Shown one piece after another: positions 45,172 to 56,298 of a stretch of DNA of 64,000 nucleotides (position 1 is the stretch's first letter; each line of letters starts with the position of its first letter). The stretch lies in the NCBI GenBank assembly GCA_947359465.1, contig OX375876.1, forward strand, positions 123,995,444 to 124,059,443, written 5' to 3'. This DNA is from Metellina segmentata (Eukaryota > Arthropoda > Arachnida > Araneae > Tetragnathidae). Position numbers and translations under genes: made by a program. The notes below the pieces were generated by a model. That model saw nothing but the letters and a program-made list of their open reading frames with translations. It was not told the DNA's origin and ran no database searches.

Positions 45172-45753
45172 TTGGAATTTTGGGGAAAACATTGTTGTTG
45201 ACGTATCAGAATATTTACTGCTTCCATGAAACATAATTGAAAAAAATATATTAATTTTTATTTATTATTTTTATTTTTTGCTTTTATTTTAATCTGTTAT
45301 ATATATAGAATAACATACACTAAAATTTATTTGTACACATCTATTTGTTTATATGCAATCCTTCGCGCAGCACTGTTCCTCAAATCTTTACTCACAATGA
45401 AATTATACCTTAACGAGCCGGAACCAAAAACTCCTGCTAATATTTAAATCATGTTTGTACTATGTTTTTTATACCTTAAAAATGCAGCTGCATAATGGAA
45501 AAAAAAGTATTCCATTTTATGCAATTCTTAAAAAATGACATAGCTTCGAAACTGACCTTATTCCTACTCCATCAAGAGTGGTTTAAAGGGTCGTAAGCCC
45601 CCTTAAGCGGTCCCCCGGTATCTCCCTGTCAGCAGTGAAGTGGTTTTTTACGAGGCGGTCTCTTTGTTGCTTAGAAAAAGGGGGAGGAACCCGTAATGGA
45701 TATCTCGGAACATGATATCTCGGCCGTTTGGGCCGTCAGCCGTAACCAGAGGG

Positions 45754-46004
45754 TTTGTCACCTTTCGTCATTTTGTAGCTTTGTCATACATCAAGGGTGC
45801 GATGTATGTGAAATGTATTATGTGCATGAAGGAATATGCATGTGTAGGATTTGTATCCTACATAAGTGGTAAAAATTATAAAGATGGCGAAAGGTGTTAA
45901 AATATTATTTTATTCTACGAAAAACGTAGGTCATTATATATTTTCACCATCTCTTCAATCTAGAGTAAGCCAATTCAAACCAAGTAACGGCGGGTATTTG
46001 CTAG
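45754..46004 (+). mobile_element. Helitron family 1, copy c, 3' part
   Basis: It resumes at GTCACCTTTCGTCATTTTG, the homologous base next to where the 5' part stops at 32242. It ends with the variant hairpin CAAGTAACGGCGGG and TTTGCTAG (46001-46004) before T. It proves that piggyBac-like element 2 was inserted into this Helitron. Confidence 0.82.
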
Positions 46005-46036
46005 TCATTAATATGAATAGACTAATGGGATTATTA

Positions 46037-46246
46037 CTTTAGAGGACCCTGTTTAGGAACGAGAACCGTTGCCGTGGAAGCTCCCTGTCTAGCCGGGGTT
46101 CCCAAGGTACGAGACGCTTCACGATGCTACCGAGGGTCGCTAACAGCGCGACGGCCGCAAATCAACCACAGTCCCCGTGGGACAACTCAGAGGTCACGCT
46201 TATTTTCATCACTCAAGAAATTAACAAGGTGTATTGCAATAATCAA
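46037..46246. repeat. Repeat X, copy 3 (no Helitron at its end)
   Basis: Homologous to 26074-26276 with about 10% divergence. Here GTATTGCAA continues directly as TAATCAATACG, whereas in copies 1 and 2 a family-1 Helitron begins at the equivalent A. It marks an empty Helitron site and an independent location of X. Confidence 0.65.
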
Positions 46247-46249
46247 TAC

Positions 46250-46710
46250 GACTCATAGGATACTTATTGACCATACCTATTATTTGCGTTCATCTTTCGG
46301 ATTTTTACCGGCACTCTCAACAAAATTACCCCCTACCCAAACAGTTTCAACAAGCAGCTACTTGGGTGAGTGACATTATTTTAATTGATGCTGGAATTGG
46401 TTGCAGCAGAAAGCAACTTGTGCTTCAACAATCGACTCTGTTTTAAATTATGTTCACACGTCTTTTAATTATGTTTTAATTTTTGCACATCCGGTACTGA
46501 CAAATTTTGCGTGAAATAGTTTTCATTTCTTCACTTTCGCTTGAAACTATATTTAATTTCACGTGTAAAATGTTGATATAAATGTTAATTCATCATGCAA
46601 GAAATTATAATGATGTGAAATAATTATAAGAGTGATACTTCTACATGATACAGGCAGTGTGTTTGATTTCAAATTAGAAATGTGTCGAATTATAATTTTT
46701 TTTCACGTTG
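46250..46710. other. AT-rich spacer upstream of BEL/Pao fragment
   Basis: No supported gene. It may hold eroded pol coding of the BEL/Pao element, but no recognisable RT or RNase H motif was found. Confidence 0.4.
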
Positions 46711-46714
46711 AATA

Positions 46715-48402
46715 ATGTTTATTATGCGACCGTACGTTAAACTGGTTAGAATTACAGCTTGGATCACAAGAGTTTTAACCAATCTGAAGAAAATTAAAGG
46801 TGAAATAATATTAGGAGATTTGAAGCCTGACGAAATTAAGAAGGCTGAAAGTACATTGTTGAAGCAAGTGCAAATGGACGCATTTAATAATGAGACGGAC
46901 AGACGATTTAAATTATTTACAAATAATTAAAGACCCTGAAGGAATTTTAAGACTAAAGATCAAAGTTTTTTTTAGAGATGACCACAAAAATTTCCGTTTG
47001 CCTATTATACTTCCATCTAATCATCCAGTTGTTAAAGCTCTCATTATTTATAAACATGAACATCTAGGTCTTTCCGGGGTTCAGATGCTTATGAACAATC
47101 TCAGAGAGAATTATTGGATTTTGAAAAGTAGAAAAAGTATTAAAGAAGTCGTCAGGTCATGCGTTATTTGCCGCAGGTACAATGCTAAACCCATTTCAGT
47201 ATCGGAAGGACTCTTGCCTCTAGTACGTGTGAGAGATGCTGCTGTTTTTGAAATCGTAGGAGTGGACTTGGCAGGACCTCTTATTTTGACAGAAGAAAGA
47301 AAGGCTTGGATCCTGATATTAACTTGTGCCGTATACCTTGCTGTTCACTTTGAATTATTAACATCAATCTCGACCGAAAATTTCCTTCTTGGTCTAAGGA
47401 GATTTATAGCACGCAGAGGTAGACAATCAGTCATCTATTCAGACAACGGAACCAACTTTAGAGGTGCTTCTCGGCTACTCGAGAAAGCGGATTTAGGAAA
47501 GTTGAAGAACCTAGAAGAATTAACTCCAATTTTGTGGAAATTCATACCTCCTTCTGCTCCCTGGTGGGGAGGTTTTTGGGAGAAACTTATTGGACTTATG
47601 AAGAAGATTTTAAGAAAAACTCTGGGGAAAACCTCATTAAATTATGAAGAAATGAATACAGTTCTTTGTGATTGTGAAAGCCTGATTAACTCAAGGCCTT
47701 TGACTTACGTTTCAGATGATGTTGACGACCTTGATACCCTTGACTCCAGCAATGTTCTTACACGACATTAGAGAAGTTGGAGTGCCGGAGTTGGATCAAA
47801 TAGATGAAAGTAAGTTGAAGAAGATATTAACATACCGAAACACAGAGTACAAAAAGATCTGAGAAAGCGTTTCAGAATCGAATATTTGGGACGATTAAGA
47901 TAACTGCTTAAGGTTAAAAGGGAAATTGCCTTAAGAGAAGAAGACGTAGTTTTGATGGGAGAAGACCACACCAAAAGACTGAACTGGAATTTGGGGAGGA
48001 TTTTGAAGCTCTACCCTGTAAAGGACAACAGAGTTAGGGTTACCTCTTGTTAAAACCAAATTTGGCTCTGTTCTGCGACCAGTGCAGAAATTATACCCAC
48101 TAGAAGTGAAAGAGAAATACACATTATCTAGTATTTGCCCTACTAACTCTCCTCCAATTTCAGATGCTAATGGAAGAGATTCTTTACCCAGTAATTTAGC
48201 CTGTGATCCAGTAGAACACTCGGATGAGAACCCTACTTCAGTCCAGCCTTGTTCCGATGATCCTGGCAGTGGAGTTGACCTGGAGGCGACCTCCGATCCA
48301 CTTCGTTCGCCACCTGATGTTCTTGATCCTGCTGGACCAGATGAACCTCAACCACTGGAACCTCGACAATCCCGCTACGGGCGAGTTGTGAGGCTAAAGT
48401 GA
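46715..48402 (+). pseudogene. BEL/Pao pol C-terminal part: integrase and DUF5641-type domain
   Basis: The longest frame, 46890-47771 (293 codons), has the zinc-binding H56, H58 and C91-x2-C94 region. The DDE core follows: D126 in VGVDLAGP, D185 in YSDNGTNF, and E231 in APWWGGFWEKLIGLMK, a signature of BEL/Pao integrases. SLINSRPLTY follows at ~265. A one-base shift near 46915 joins it to the linker frame. Further shifts near 47750, 47860, 47900 and 48040 scatter the DUF5641-like domain (GEDHTKRLNWNLGRILKLYP near 47960-48020). The last frame, 48082-48402, is proline- and aspartate-rich and ends with the basic motif SRYGRVVRLK. The catalytic triad is intact but the protein is broken. Confidence 0.87.
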
Positions 48403-48526
48403 CTTTTGACTATTATTGAGGTTTTTTTTTCTTGATTTCAGATGCAAAACTCAAAGTGGGGAGTGTCGAAAACGGCCTCCCAAATTTGCATGTAAATTAC
48501 AAGCGGCGCTGTCGTCTCTCTTTGAG

Positions 48527-48533
48527 TATATAA
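48527..48533 (+). promoter_or_regulatory. Putative TATA box of the BEL/Pao LTR
   Basis: TATATAA in GAGTATATAAACTC, 63 bp inside the LTR and 5 bp before the U2-like segment. With the usual ~25-30 bp spacing, transcription would start inside the U2-like sequence. Inference from position and motif only. Confidence 0.5.
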
Positions 48534-48537
48534 ACTC

Positions 48538-48564
48538 ATCGCTTCTCGGCCTTTTGGCTAAGAT
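48538..48564 (+). ncRNA. U2 snRNA 5'-end-like sequence (27 nt) embedded in LTR
   Basis: The 27 nt from ATCGCTTCTCGG to GGCTAAGAT equal nucleotides 1-27 of U2 snRNA, which are almost invariant in animals. After that the similarity is lost, apart from a weak ATATCAGT-like stretch, so this is not a U2 gene. The branch-point-recognition and Sm regions are absent. It lies within the BEL/Pao LTR. Confidence 0.8.
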
Positions 48565-48700
48565 TCGGCGCAGATATATCAGTCCTTGTATTATTTCAAT
48601 CATGATTAAAATCATTTTATTTTGAAGGCAGACTACTCTATCATTTTGGATTCTATTTTTCTTTTGATTTGTTCAAAACAATAGATAATCAAGTTCAGCC

Positions 48701-49155
48701 CGGAATTCAACATTTGCAACGAATTCTGAAAATAGGTAAGTAAAAACCTTACCTACTTTTCAACAAAAGTTTGTGGATATTTGCTTTTTTTTTTTGAAAA
48801 TTCAACACTAAATGTTCCCGAGTTCTTTCATCTTTCTTTTCACACATTTTGTCATGAAAGTTTTTTAAGTCATACACTGAATGTGGAAATTATATAATGA
48901 TGTGAATATGCTGTGGGCATATGGTTCATTCACAAAAGTTGAGAAAGTTTCTTTTGGCACCGTATACGGATTTCTTATAATGTGTGCAATTTTTGAATAT
49001 TTTCTTCAATAGTAAAAATGTAAGGATTGTTATTCTAAGAGAAAAATGGAAACATTTATAAAATAATACGAATAAATATTCTAAGTCATTATACTAATTG
49101 CCTTTTACTTTCAATAACTATCTACTATTGAAATTTGTTAACTAACACTATATCA
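48701..49155. other. AT-rich spacer
   Basis: It starts just after GAAAATAGGTAAGTAAAAACC, which looks like a splice donor but has no supported exon. No other feature is seen. Confidence 0.4.
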
Positions 49156-49159
49156 TATT

Positions 49160-49582
49160 TGGCATCAAGTGTTTAGGTACCATAATTTGTTATGCGATAT
49201 CTTTTTACATCTGTGTTATATTGCGAATTTTATATTGTTGAGAATTTAGTGTAAGTTTTTCTGGAAGGGTAAGACTTTCCCTTCCATAGGGGATATGAAA
49301 CACCTAAAATTCAGCCCCTACATACAATTCTTATCATTGAATTGTACTTGAAGTATTAGTTTTAGGTATCATGAAAACAATACTCACAGCATACTGAATT
49401 GTATTTTAGAGGTAAGTTTTTAAGTGCCGTTTTATGTCCCCCATTTAAAAGGGAAAGTCTTACCTTTCCAAAAGGGCCTTCACTAAATTCTTAACAATAT
49501 AAAATGCATAATACGAATAAAACAAATGTATAAAGTGACATTTTATAACAAAATGTGATACCTAAACACTTGATACCCATTA
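49160..49582. mobile_element. MITE-like inverted-repeat element (~420 bp)
   Basis: Arms of ~150-170 bp (about 49160-49320 and 49420-49582) are diverged reverse complements. Landmarks are GCATCAAGTGTTTAGGTACC against TATCAAGTGTTTAGGTATC, AGAATTTAGTG, and GGTAAGACTTTCCC. No clear target duplication or coding is seen. Confidence 0.7.
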
Positions 49583-50430
49583 TGATTGTTGAGTAACTGC
49601 AAAGATAATCGTGAGCGAGAGATTAACAACACAAAGAAATGAAACTTTTCCCACCCATTCTGAGGGGATTTAATGAGAAAGAGCTGATAGGGGACGCAGC
49701 GGAGTTCCTTGTTGGAACGCTGGAAGTAGTCGGACGATGATATTGATCCACCCGTGTCAAATCAAGTTCAATGACTCACTCTTAGCAGTGTCAACCAAGG
49801 ATTCAATTTCAATACGGAGTTCCTGTCGTCAATCTGTGCCAGGTATTTATTTTTGCCTCTCCATTCCTGTTATCTGGGAAATAGGGGTAAGTATACCCAA
49901 TTTTTAACTATTCGCTATTAGAAAGTAGTCTACTATTCATATACATATTAGCATGCACATCGATTCCTACTTTCATTTATGTTCATTACTAGGAACGATG
50001 TGGTATTATTTAACAAATTTTAAACAGTAGGTGCTATTAAAAGTAGAAGACACCTGGTCTAAAGACTCTAAAATGTATCCGTATTCTTTTATAAATGCTT
50101 CCTTTTTTTTTTCTCTACTTAGTGGTAATTCTTAAGTTTTTACGTTTATCAAAGCAGAATATCTATTCAAACTATCACTTCATATTCACATTATCATATT
50201 CAAATTAAAAAATGTGTGTGGTGTTGTATGTGATAAAGTTTGATTAACCATTTTTAACTTCCAAATTAATGTTTTTGTGATCAATGTGTGTGTGTGGAAT
50301 TTCGTTCATTACTCTTTCATTACCAATAAGTAGAAAGAGAGAAACAAAATCTGCGTAATGAGAGACTCGAATATTGAGAAGTGTTTTTCATCGAAGTGTC
50401 CTCGTATGGTGAAAAGAACTGGGGTAGGGT
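49583..50430. other. AT-rich spacer
   Basis: No supported gene or repeat apart from a short GT run at 50284-50298. Confidence 0.4.
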
Positions 50431-50631
50431 GGGGCACAGTGTTACACGTTTTTATTTTTAGTTGTAGTATCAAGATATGCATCTATATGAAGCAAAAAAG
50501 GTCTTAAAATTATCTTTGATCTCTTACATACATGTTACAAATCATTAAAATTAAAAATAGTTACATTTCTTTCCAGTATTTAATGCTTTTGGATGCTTTT
50601 GGTAGTGATGTACATTGTAACACTATGCCCC
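50431..50631. repeat. Short inverted-repeat element with GGGGCACAGTGTTACA ends
   Basis: GGGGCACAGTGTTACA (50431-50446) pairs with the reverse complement at 50616-50631 with one mismatch. A related GGGGTACACTGTTACATA follows at 50638. It suggests the ends of a small or broken DNA transposon. No target duplication is identified. Confidence 0.5.
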
Positions 50632-53365
50632 ACTGTCGGGGTACACTGTTACATACTGTGGGATACAGAGTTACGTTATAGTAGCAACAGTTGATATAAA
50701 GAATGGGCTTTTATTAAAATTACGTACTATTGAACAAGCTTTAAATATGAGGAAAAATATAAAGAAGAAATATTAAAAGTTTTTACAGTCTTTTTATTGT
50801 TATGGCCTACACAGTTGAGGAAACAAAACATTAGCAATTACTGTAGCCTACAGTTACAGAGTTGATAAAATAATATTAAAGAAACTGCAAACTTATTTTA
50901 GATTTTGATAGGAAGTTAAATCCACAGGGAAAAACAGCATTTCTGCAAACTTTATAACATGGAAAAATTCTTTTGACGTACAACACTTCAAAATCACCAT
51001 TGTTCTGATTCGCGACTTCCCCAAAAGAGTGAATTTTATGTTCTTTAAGGTGTTCTTCTTCAACTATAATAACCATTGCTAATTATTAAGGGATCAGAAT
51101 CTGCAGTAATGTCTCATTGCAATTCTGAAAAAGAGATATTATCATCATTATCAGCATAAGATGGTGAATCTTCATCTTTTGTTGATGATATCTCGGCAGG
51201 CTTCCGATTTACTTTGGCCCATTTCTTGGGAATTTTGTTGTTTTAAGGGTTTGGTGTCTTTTTCCTCGAAAATATTTTCTCTATAATCATCTTTTTAACT
51301 TCCGTATCAGTCTAGATCCGACATTTCACCCGTCGTCCATTCTGTGTAGTTTTGGTGGGATTTAGAGAAAGACCTTACTTCTTGCAGAGACATAATTTCG
51401 TTAGCTAGTGAATGTTTCGAATGAATTAAAAAAAGAAAACTGTTAATAATGTAAAGAAAGATTGCAAACATTACTTAAAAAGATATGCAAGGGTCATTCC
51501 ACGCAAAATGAGCAAATCGGCTGTAGCTGACACATCACCAATTTTAATGAAAATGAGTTGTTGGATAGATCACATATAGTAAGGAGGAACTGCCAAATAT
51601 TAGATGTCCAAAATGTTTATTTTTTATTGAATTTTAAAGTTCAAGGTCACACAAATATATTTTTAGTATTAAAAGTAGACTGTTTGAGACCCTATATTTC
51701 AAAAAGTTACTGACACAAATTATAAAATTTTATATTATTACTTTTTTCAGTAAAAGTTCTTTTAGGAAATGTCAGAATATAGTTTTAAAAACCGGCACTT
51801 CTCGTTCTGAGGGAACGGCGAAAATAGACATTTCTCCAATATGATACAAATTTCAAATTACTCTAGTACCCCTAAAAATGGAAAGACAATATCAAGAATA
51901 ATTCTTAACATAGCACTTCTATCTTAAAGTTTGGTATAATTTAGTGATTGTGTTTCTCTCTCTATTCCTTAGTAAAGAAAAAAAATTATAAAAAGTAAAA
52001 TAATTGAAAATCGTGATTTTTCTATTTTTGTAAATACAAATTTTATTGTGAAGGACAACTCAGAAAAATTCACAAATTTTCAGTACTATGTGTCAAGATG
52101 TATATTATCTGTCCTGAAATTTTTATCACTGTATTTTGTTTATTTTCGTCCCAGAAACATTTTTAATTAGATGGAAATTATCGTTTTATTTTATCGCATG
52201 ATGAATCAAAACAGGCGGGAACACGTCAGTAAGACATCCATTTCCGCAATTGAAAGAGATGCTATTATATTCAAGGACAGATAATAGAATAAATAAACAC
52301 TATTAAATGAATTCTGGTTATAATTGTGCTTGGTTTGCTACACTGATAATTTTTTGCTGAACCGAAAGCTTTCGAACACCGGCGAATGTTCTAGTGGCAA
52401 TCCAAAATAGAGTGTTCCATCAGTGATCGCAGCCATTACGGAAACGTGTAACTATCATTGCTATATTCTTGTTCCCAATTGTTCGTCACAAATTCGTGTT
52501 TCATATTGATCACAATCACCAGCAAAAGAAATAAAGAGTTTAAAAAGAATTCGGCAGCACAAAAAAAAAACCACGTTTCAATTATAGAAGATGCAAAATT
52601 TAACATATGTTAGTTTATAGCACATAGTGAATTTGAAAAGGTAATTAGTTAAAAGTCATAATATCTAATTTTTAAGCTTGTTTTGACATTGATTTTTTCT
52701 GCTTTTATAATTTACTTTTAAGTTTAAAATGATTTGGTATTTCTTTGTTGATTTAGAGTTTCATTATAAGCATTTAATTTCACTGAGTCATCATTGAAAT
52801 TCTCGTAATATACATAGACTGGGAAGCAAATGTTGCGATTTTGATTTTATTATTGTTGCTTTAGGACTCGGATTACAATCCCGAATTTTTTTTACAAGTA
52901 ATAAACATATTAAATTATATTCCTGTGAAACGTCGATTTTATCAGAGCTGTCCTTCATTTGATTTTTTATGCCTACTTAGAGTAGAAAATTGTCATTTTG
53001 TTATTTTCGTTAGCTATTTTGAAGATGAAAGAATTAAAATGCGACTTCCAAACTCTATCAGTAATATTATCATACCTAGCACTGTAACTGGCATGAATTT
53101 TAAAAATGTCATAACATTTCTTTAGCCCAAAGAAATGCTTAAAATTCTGTCAAAAATAACACTTTTCCATTTTTTGAAACAAAATTTTGGATTAAATAAG
53201 ATGTTTAAAATTGTTGTTGACAAAATGAAAAAAAAAAGACAATTTTGTACAGATTATAGAGATGTAAAACAAGTTTGTCTACGTTAAGTAGTTTTTGAGA
53301 AACAGAACTTCAAACATGCAATATTAAGCGATCTGTCAAGTAACAGCTACCGCTTCAACTCCGTT
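50632..53365. other. Long AT-rich region without supported gene
   Basis: Open frames are below 80 codons and unrecognised. GGGTCATTCCACGCAAAATG at 51491-51510 resembles a DNA-transposon end that I know only vaguely, and its partner was not found. Nothing else can be supported. Confidence 0.4.
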
Positions 53366-53369
53366 ACAA

Positions 53370-54706
53370 CCCTATACACGTCCACACGGTTTAATATATT
53401 TTCATGGAACTTTGCATATTGTGAGTACTTATCTTCATTTAGTTAGTGATTTGGTTGCGTAAGTCTGTCTGTCCTTCTTTCTGTTCTATATTCGATTTTG
53501 TGTTTGCGTGATTGTACAGGCATCACAAGAATTTCATTCCAGATATTTGATTGAATGTTTTACTTTATACATTATCTATTAGTTAGTGAATGCAATATTA
53601 ACCATTTCTTTATTGTTATATTTAGATGAGTTTCATGCTAAAACACCTGAGTAAGTATAATTAAATCAATCATAAAATTTGATAGTTTTGGAAAAACTGG
53701 AATGCATATTGAGTATTACGATTACTTGGATTGCTTTACCATTACTGTTAAAAAAGCAATTATTTTTCAGATTTTTTTAAATTTTTTTTAGGGAATTTCA
53801 GTTTTGATACTTTATTTATTTCGAGTCTTATTTTTGTTATTTGTGAAATGTACATAATTTCCGAATATTTGGGACAGACGATATTTTTTCTCCAACGGGA
53901 ATGAAACGGAAACTTGGGTTGGTTGATCACGTGCAGTAATATTTTCTGTTTCTTTTGCTCTGAATTAATTTCGCATTTCTCAGTTTTGTGCACTTTTTAG
54001 TTGTAAGTTGTGGCAACTGTGCGAGATCAAGAGATAAAAATGAATCAGAAATTAATATCTTTAGAACTATTTTTTCCGACATCTTTTATTTTGTTTTATT
54101 TCGCTGTTTTCGTTTTAAATATTTACTATTTAATAAATGTATTTTCCTTCTCATCACACGGAACACCACCTCAAAGTATTCGACTTAAAGTGGCAGGTAA
54201 GTCAGAATAAAACAAATTTTAAGTGTAACTATGCCATTATTGAAAGAATAATGCCGTTATTGTAAGAATGATAAGAAAAGTTCGACAGTATCGCATGTCG
54301 GATGCAAGAGTGCCACAAGTAAAAAAATACTGTTTTGTTGAATATGAGTGCGAGAGCACTCGCCATAAATTCGTCATATTTATTAATTTAGTTTAATATG
54401 AAAAGAATTTACGAAAAGGATTTCCTCAAAATCGTCTTTTGTAGTAGTAACCTTCCGTAGTGTCACCTTTCGTCATTTTGTAATTTTGTCATACAACAAG
54501 GGTGCGATGTACGTGAAATGTATTACATGTATGAATATGTATGTGTATGATTTATGGTCAAATTAAGTTGTAGAAATTGTAAAGATGGCGAAAGGTATTC
54601 AGATATTATTTTATTCTACGAAAGACATAAGTGATTATATACGAGGATCATCTCTTCAATCTAGAGTTAACCCATTCAAACCGAGTAAGATCGGGTATTT
54701 TGCTAG
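53370..54706 (+). mobile_element. Helitron family 1, copy e (5'-truncated)
   Basis: It begins inside the element at CCCTATACACGTCCACACGG, missing the ~185 bp 5' end. It ends AAACCGAGTAAGATCGGG...TTTTGCTAG (54703-54706) before T. It contains about two 20 bp units (54232-54265). It is the most diverged copy. Confidence 0.83.
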
Positions 54707-55585
54707 TTAAAAATAAATTTGAACGAAAAGTAAATAGTTCATTGCAAAACATTTTGTTAAAACTTTACCAAAACCGATCTTGCACAAATGGAACAATTAG
54801 AAGACGTATCTAAAGACAGGAAGCAATGCTCTCTTTTTTAACAGGAGATTGGCATGATATGGATGGCAAATTAAGGGTCACTACAACATAGGGTAAAGAA
54901 GGATTAAAATGGAGTGGTTTCTGTTTCTATGTGTTGGCGCCTTGTTTTGTCCAACGGATTTTCCGCAAGGGAGCGAACTTTTTATTTATTTTATAGTAGG
55001 ATCGATTGGATGGAAAATCAGTGTGAGTTAATTAAAAAACCAAAACTCGCAAAAACATCTAAAGGTTACTTAGCAAACTGAAAGATGTATTAAATCATAA
55101 TTTAAAAAATTTAACTATTATTGATTTTGAGGAAAGGGATTTTTTGTCAATTACGGTATTTTTAATAATTTCATTTTAAACGTTGTGCATTTATATACTC
55201 AAATTAATAGTAAACCCCCAAGGTTCAATTTTTCTTCAATTCTTGCTAATTCAGTTTTTAATTATTTTAAAACAAATTTATGCCTTCAAAAAAAATTCTT
55301 CTTTCTGATATACATATGATTTATGATAAGCGATGATTTTAAAATTCCGGTTATTAAATTAATCTATTGGGACTCAACTGGTGCGTTTCAATAAGATTTA
55401 TACTCTAAATCTAACTTTCTTTTTCAATTTAACAATCTCATTAACACACTTTTTAATAATAAATATACTTTCTCGTTTTTAAGAATTATTTTTGAAAGAT
55501 TTAATAATATTAATAATTTTTAACTGATGATTAATCGTAATAGCTTATTACTTTTGGGGACTTTCTTGTTGACAAACAATTCTAT
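54707..55585. other. AT-rich spacer
   Basis: No supported feature. Very high A+T and only short open frames. Confidence 0.4.
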
Positions 55586-55586
55586 A

Positions 55587-55672
55587 AAGCAGGAATTGAA
55601 CTCCGTTGATTTTTAAAAGCAGGAATAGAACACTATCATTTTACAATAGCAAGAATTAAACACTATATTTTT
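55587..55672. repeat. ~31 bp imperfect tandem repeat, three units
   Basis: Units begin AAGCAGGAATTGAAC, AAGCAGGAATAGAAC and AGCAAGAATTAAAC, each followed by a T/A-rich half. Confidence 0.7.
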
Positions 55673-55702
55673 GTATTTGATCTTAAATTTTAAAGTAGTA
55701 AA

Positions 55703-55740
55703 TCCCTGTTGTGTTGCTCCAGAGCGACGTTAATTAAAAC
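55703..55740 (+). repeat. Fragment of tRNA-derived SINE tail
   Basis: TGTTGTGTTGCTCCAGAGCG and CGACGTTAATTAAAA match the last ~40 bp of the SINE at 1371-1701. Only the tail is present. Confidence 0.65.
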
Positions 55741-56290
55741 ATCTACCTACTACCTTAAAGTAGTAATATAGCACTATTATTTTTTGTAATTAAAAACTTT
55801 CAAGGTGGCACTTTCAACTGACTAAATTTATGATTATGTGTTCCTTAATTTAAAATTTTTGTGGGGTTATAACTTTTGGTCTGCTTGAGGAAATAATCGG
55901 AATACCAAATTATTATTTTAAGAAATAAATCACTTGTCAACATCATGTGAGAAATAAAAGCAGTATTTTATTTATTGTGTCATATCGAATTCCAAAAGGT
56001 ACTTAGGTACTGTCTACTCCGATCAACGGCGATATCCCCAGACACCACGGCCACCAAGCGTGATAACAATCTTTAGCCGTTTTCCCACTTTCGATCTATT
56101 TTGCTCGTCGGGGTTGAAGTGGTCCCACCCACATCTCAGTTTTTTCTAAAATTTGCTTGTCTGCACCAGGCGTGGCAGGATGTGGATGCCAGGGCTCTAT
56201 AACATCCTTGTTACAAATAAATTGATTTTGTTCTCAATAATACTTGTCTGATTCCCAGGATCCACAAATTCAATTATTAATATCCACAGC
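55741..56290. other. Spacer with a GC-richer unidentified patch
   Basis: The stretch 55990-56200 is GC-richer, with GGCGTGGCAGGATGTGGATG, and looks like a repeat body. I cannot identify it, and no second copy is in the window. Confidence 0.35.
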
Positions 56291-56298
56291 ATTTAAAC

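Larger units (their letters stand above)
44755..45602. mobile_element. TTAA-type MITE, 848 bp
   Basis: The inverted ends are GGGGGCTTACAACC (left) and GGGGGCTTACGACC (right, reverse complement), each continuing TTTAAACC. The right flank is TTAA (45603-45606) and the left flank is TTA with one base lost. TTAA duplication suggests mobilisation by a piggyBac- or Kolobok-type transposase. The interior carries a 38 bp palindrome and a long TA tract. Confidence 0.75.
32243..45753 (+). mobile_element. PiggyBac-like element 2, 13.5 kb with nested insertions
   Basis: The left end CCCTCTGCATACGG follows TTAA (32239-32242). The right end in reverse complement reads CCCTCTGGTTACGG, with the shared TTACGG and GGCC(A)AACGGCC subterminal motifs. 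It is bordered by TTTG where TTAA is expected, a decayed duplication. Both sides are parts of a single family-1 Helitron. Contents: a non-coding left part, a SINE, a gypsy element, a hAT MITE, a 2.7 kb duplicated element with a Helitron, and a TTAA-type MITE. No transposase is recognised. The right end has lost bases, so the pairing is inferred chiefly from the split Helitron. Confidence 0.72.
46711..48700 (+). mobile_element. BEL/Pao retrotransposon, 5'-truncated (integrase to 3' LTR)
   Basis: Only the end of pol and the 3' LTR remain. The order is RNase H-integrase linker (46715-46915), integrase (46890-47700), the BEL-specific C-terminal domain in broken frames (47700-48402), a purine-rich tract AAAGTGGGGAG and the LTR beginning TGTCGAAAACGG at 48464. 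The 3' LTR border was not found, so the end coordinate is approximate. The 5' LTR, gag, protease and RT are missing from this window. Confidence 0.82.
48464..48700 (+). repeat. 3' LTR of the BEL/Pao element (right border uncertain)
   Basis: It starts TGTCG after the purine tract. It contains AAATTTGCATG (octamer-like), a TATATAA box (48527-48533) and the U2-like segment. No second copy exists in the window, so the LTR length cannot be measured. Confidence 0.65.

Noticed and set aside
48538..48640. U2 snRNA gene
   Set aside because: Only the first 27 nt match. The branch-point region, Sm site and 3' stems are missing.
51491..51520. GGGTCATTCCACGC motif as a DNA-transposon end
   Set aside because: I could not find the inverted partner or a target duplication, so it is left as an unassigned motif.
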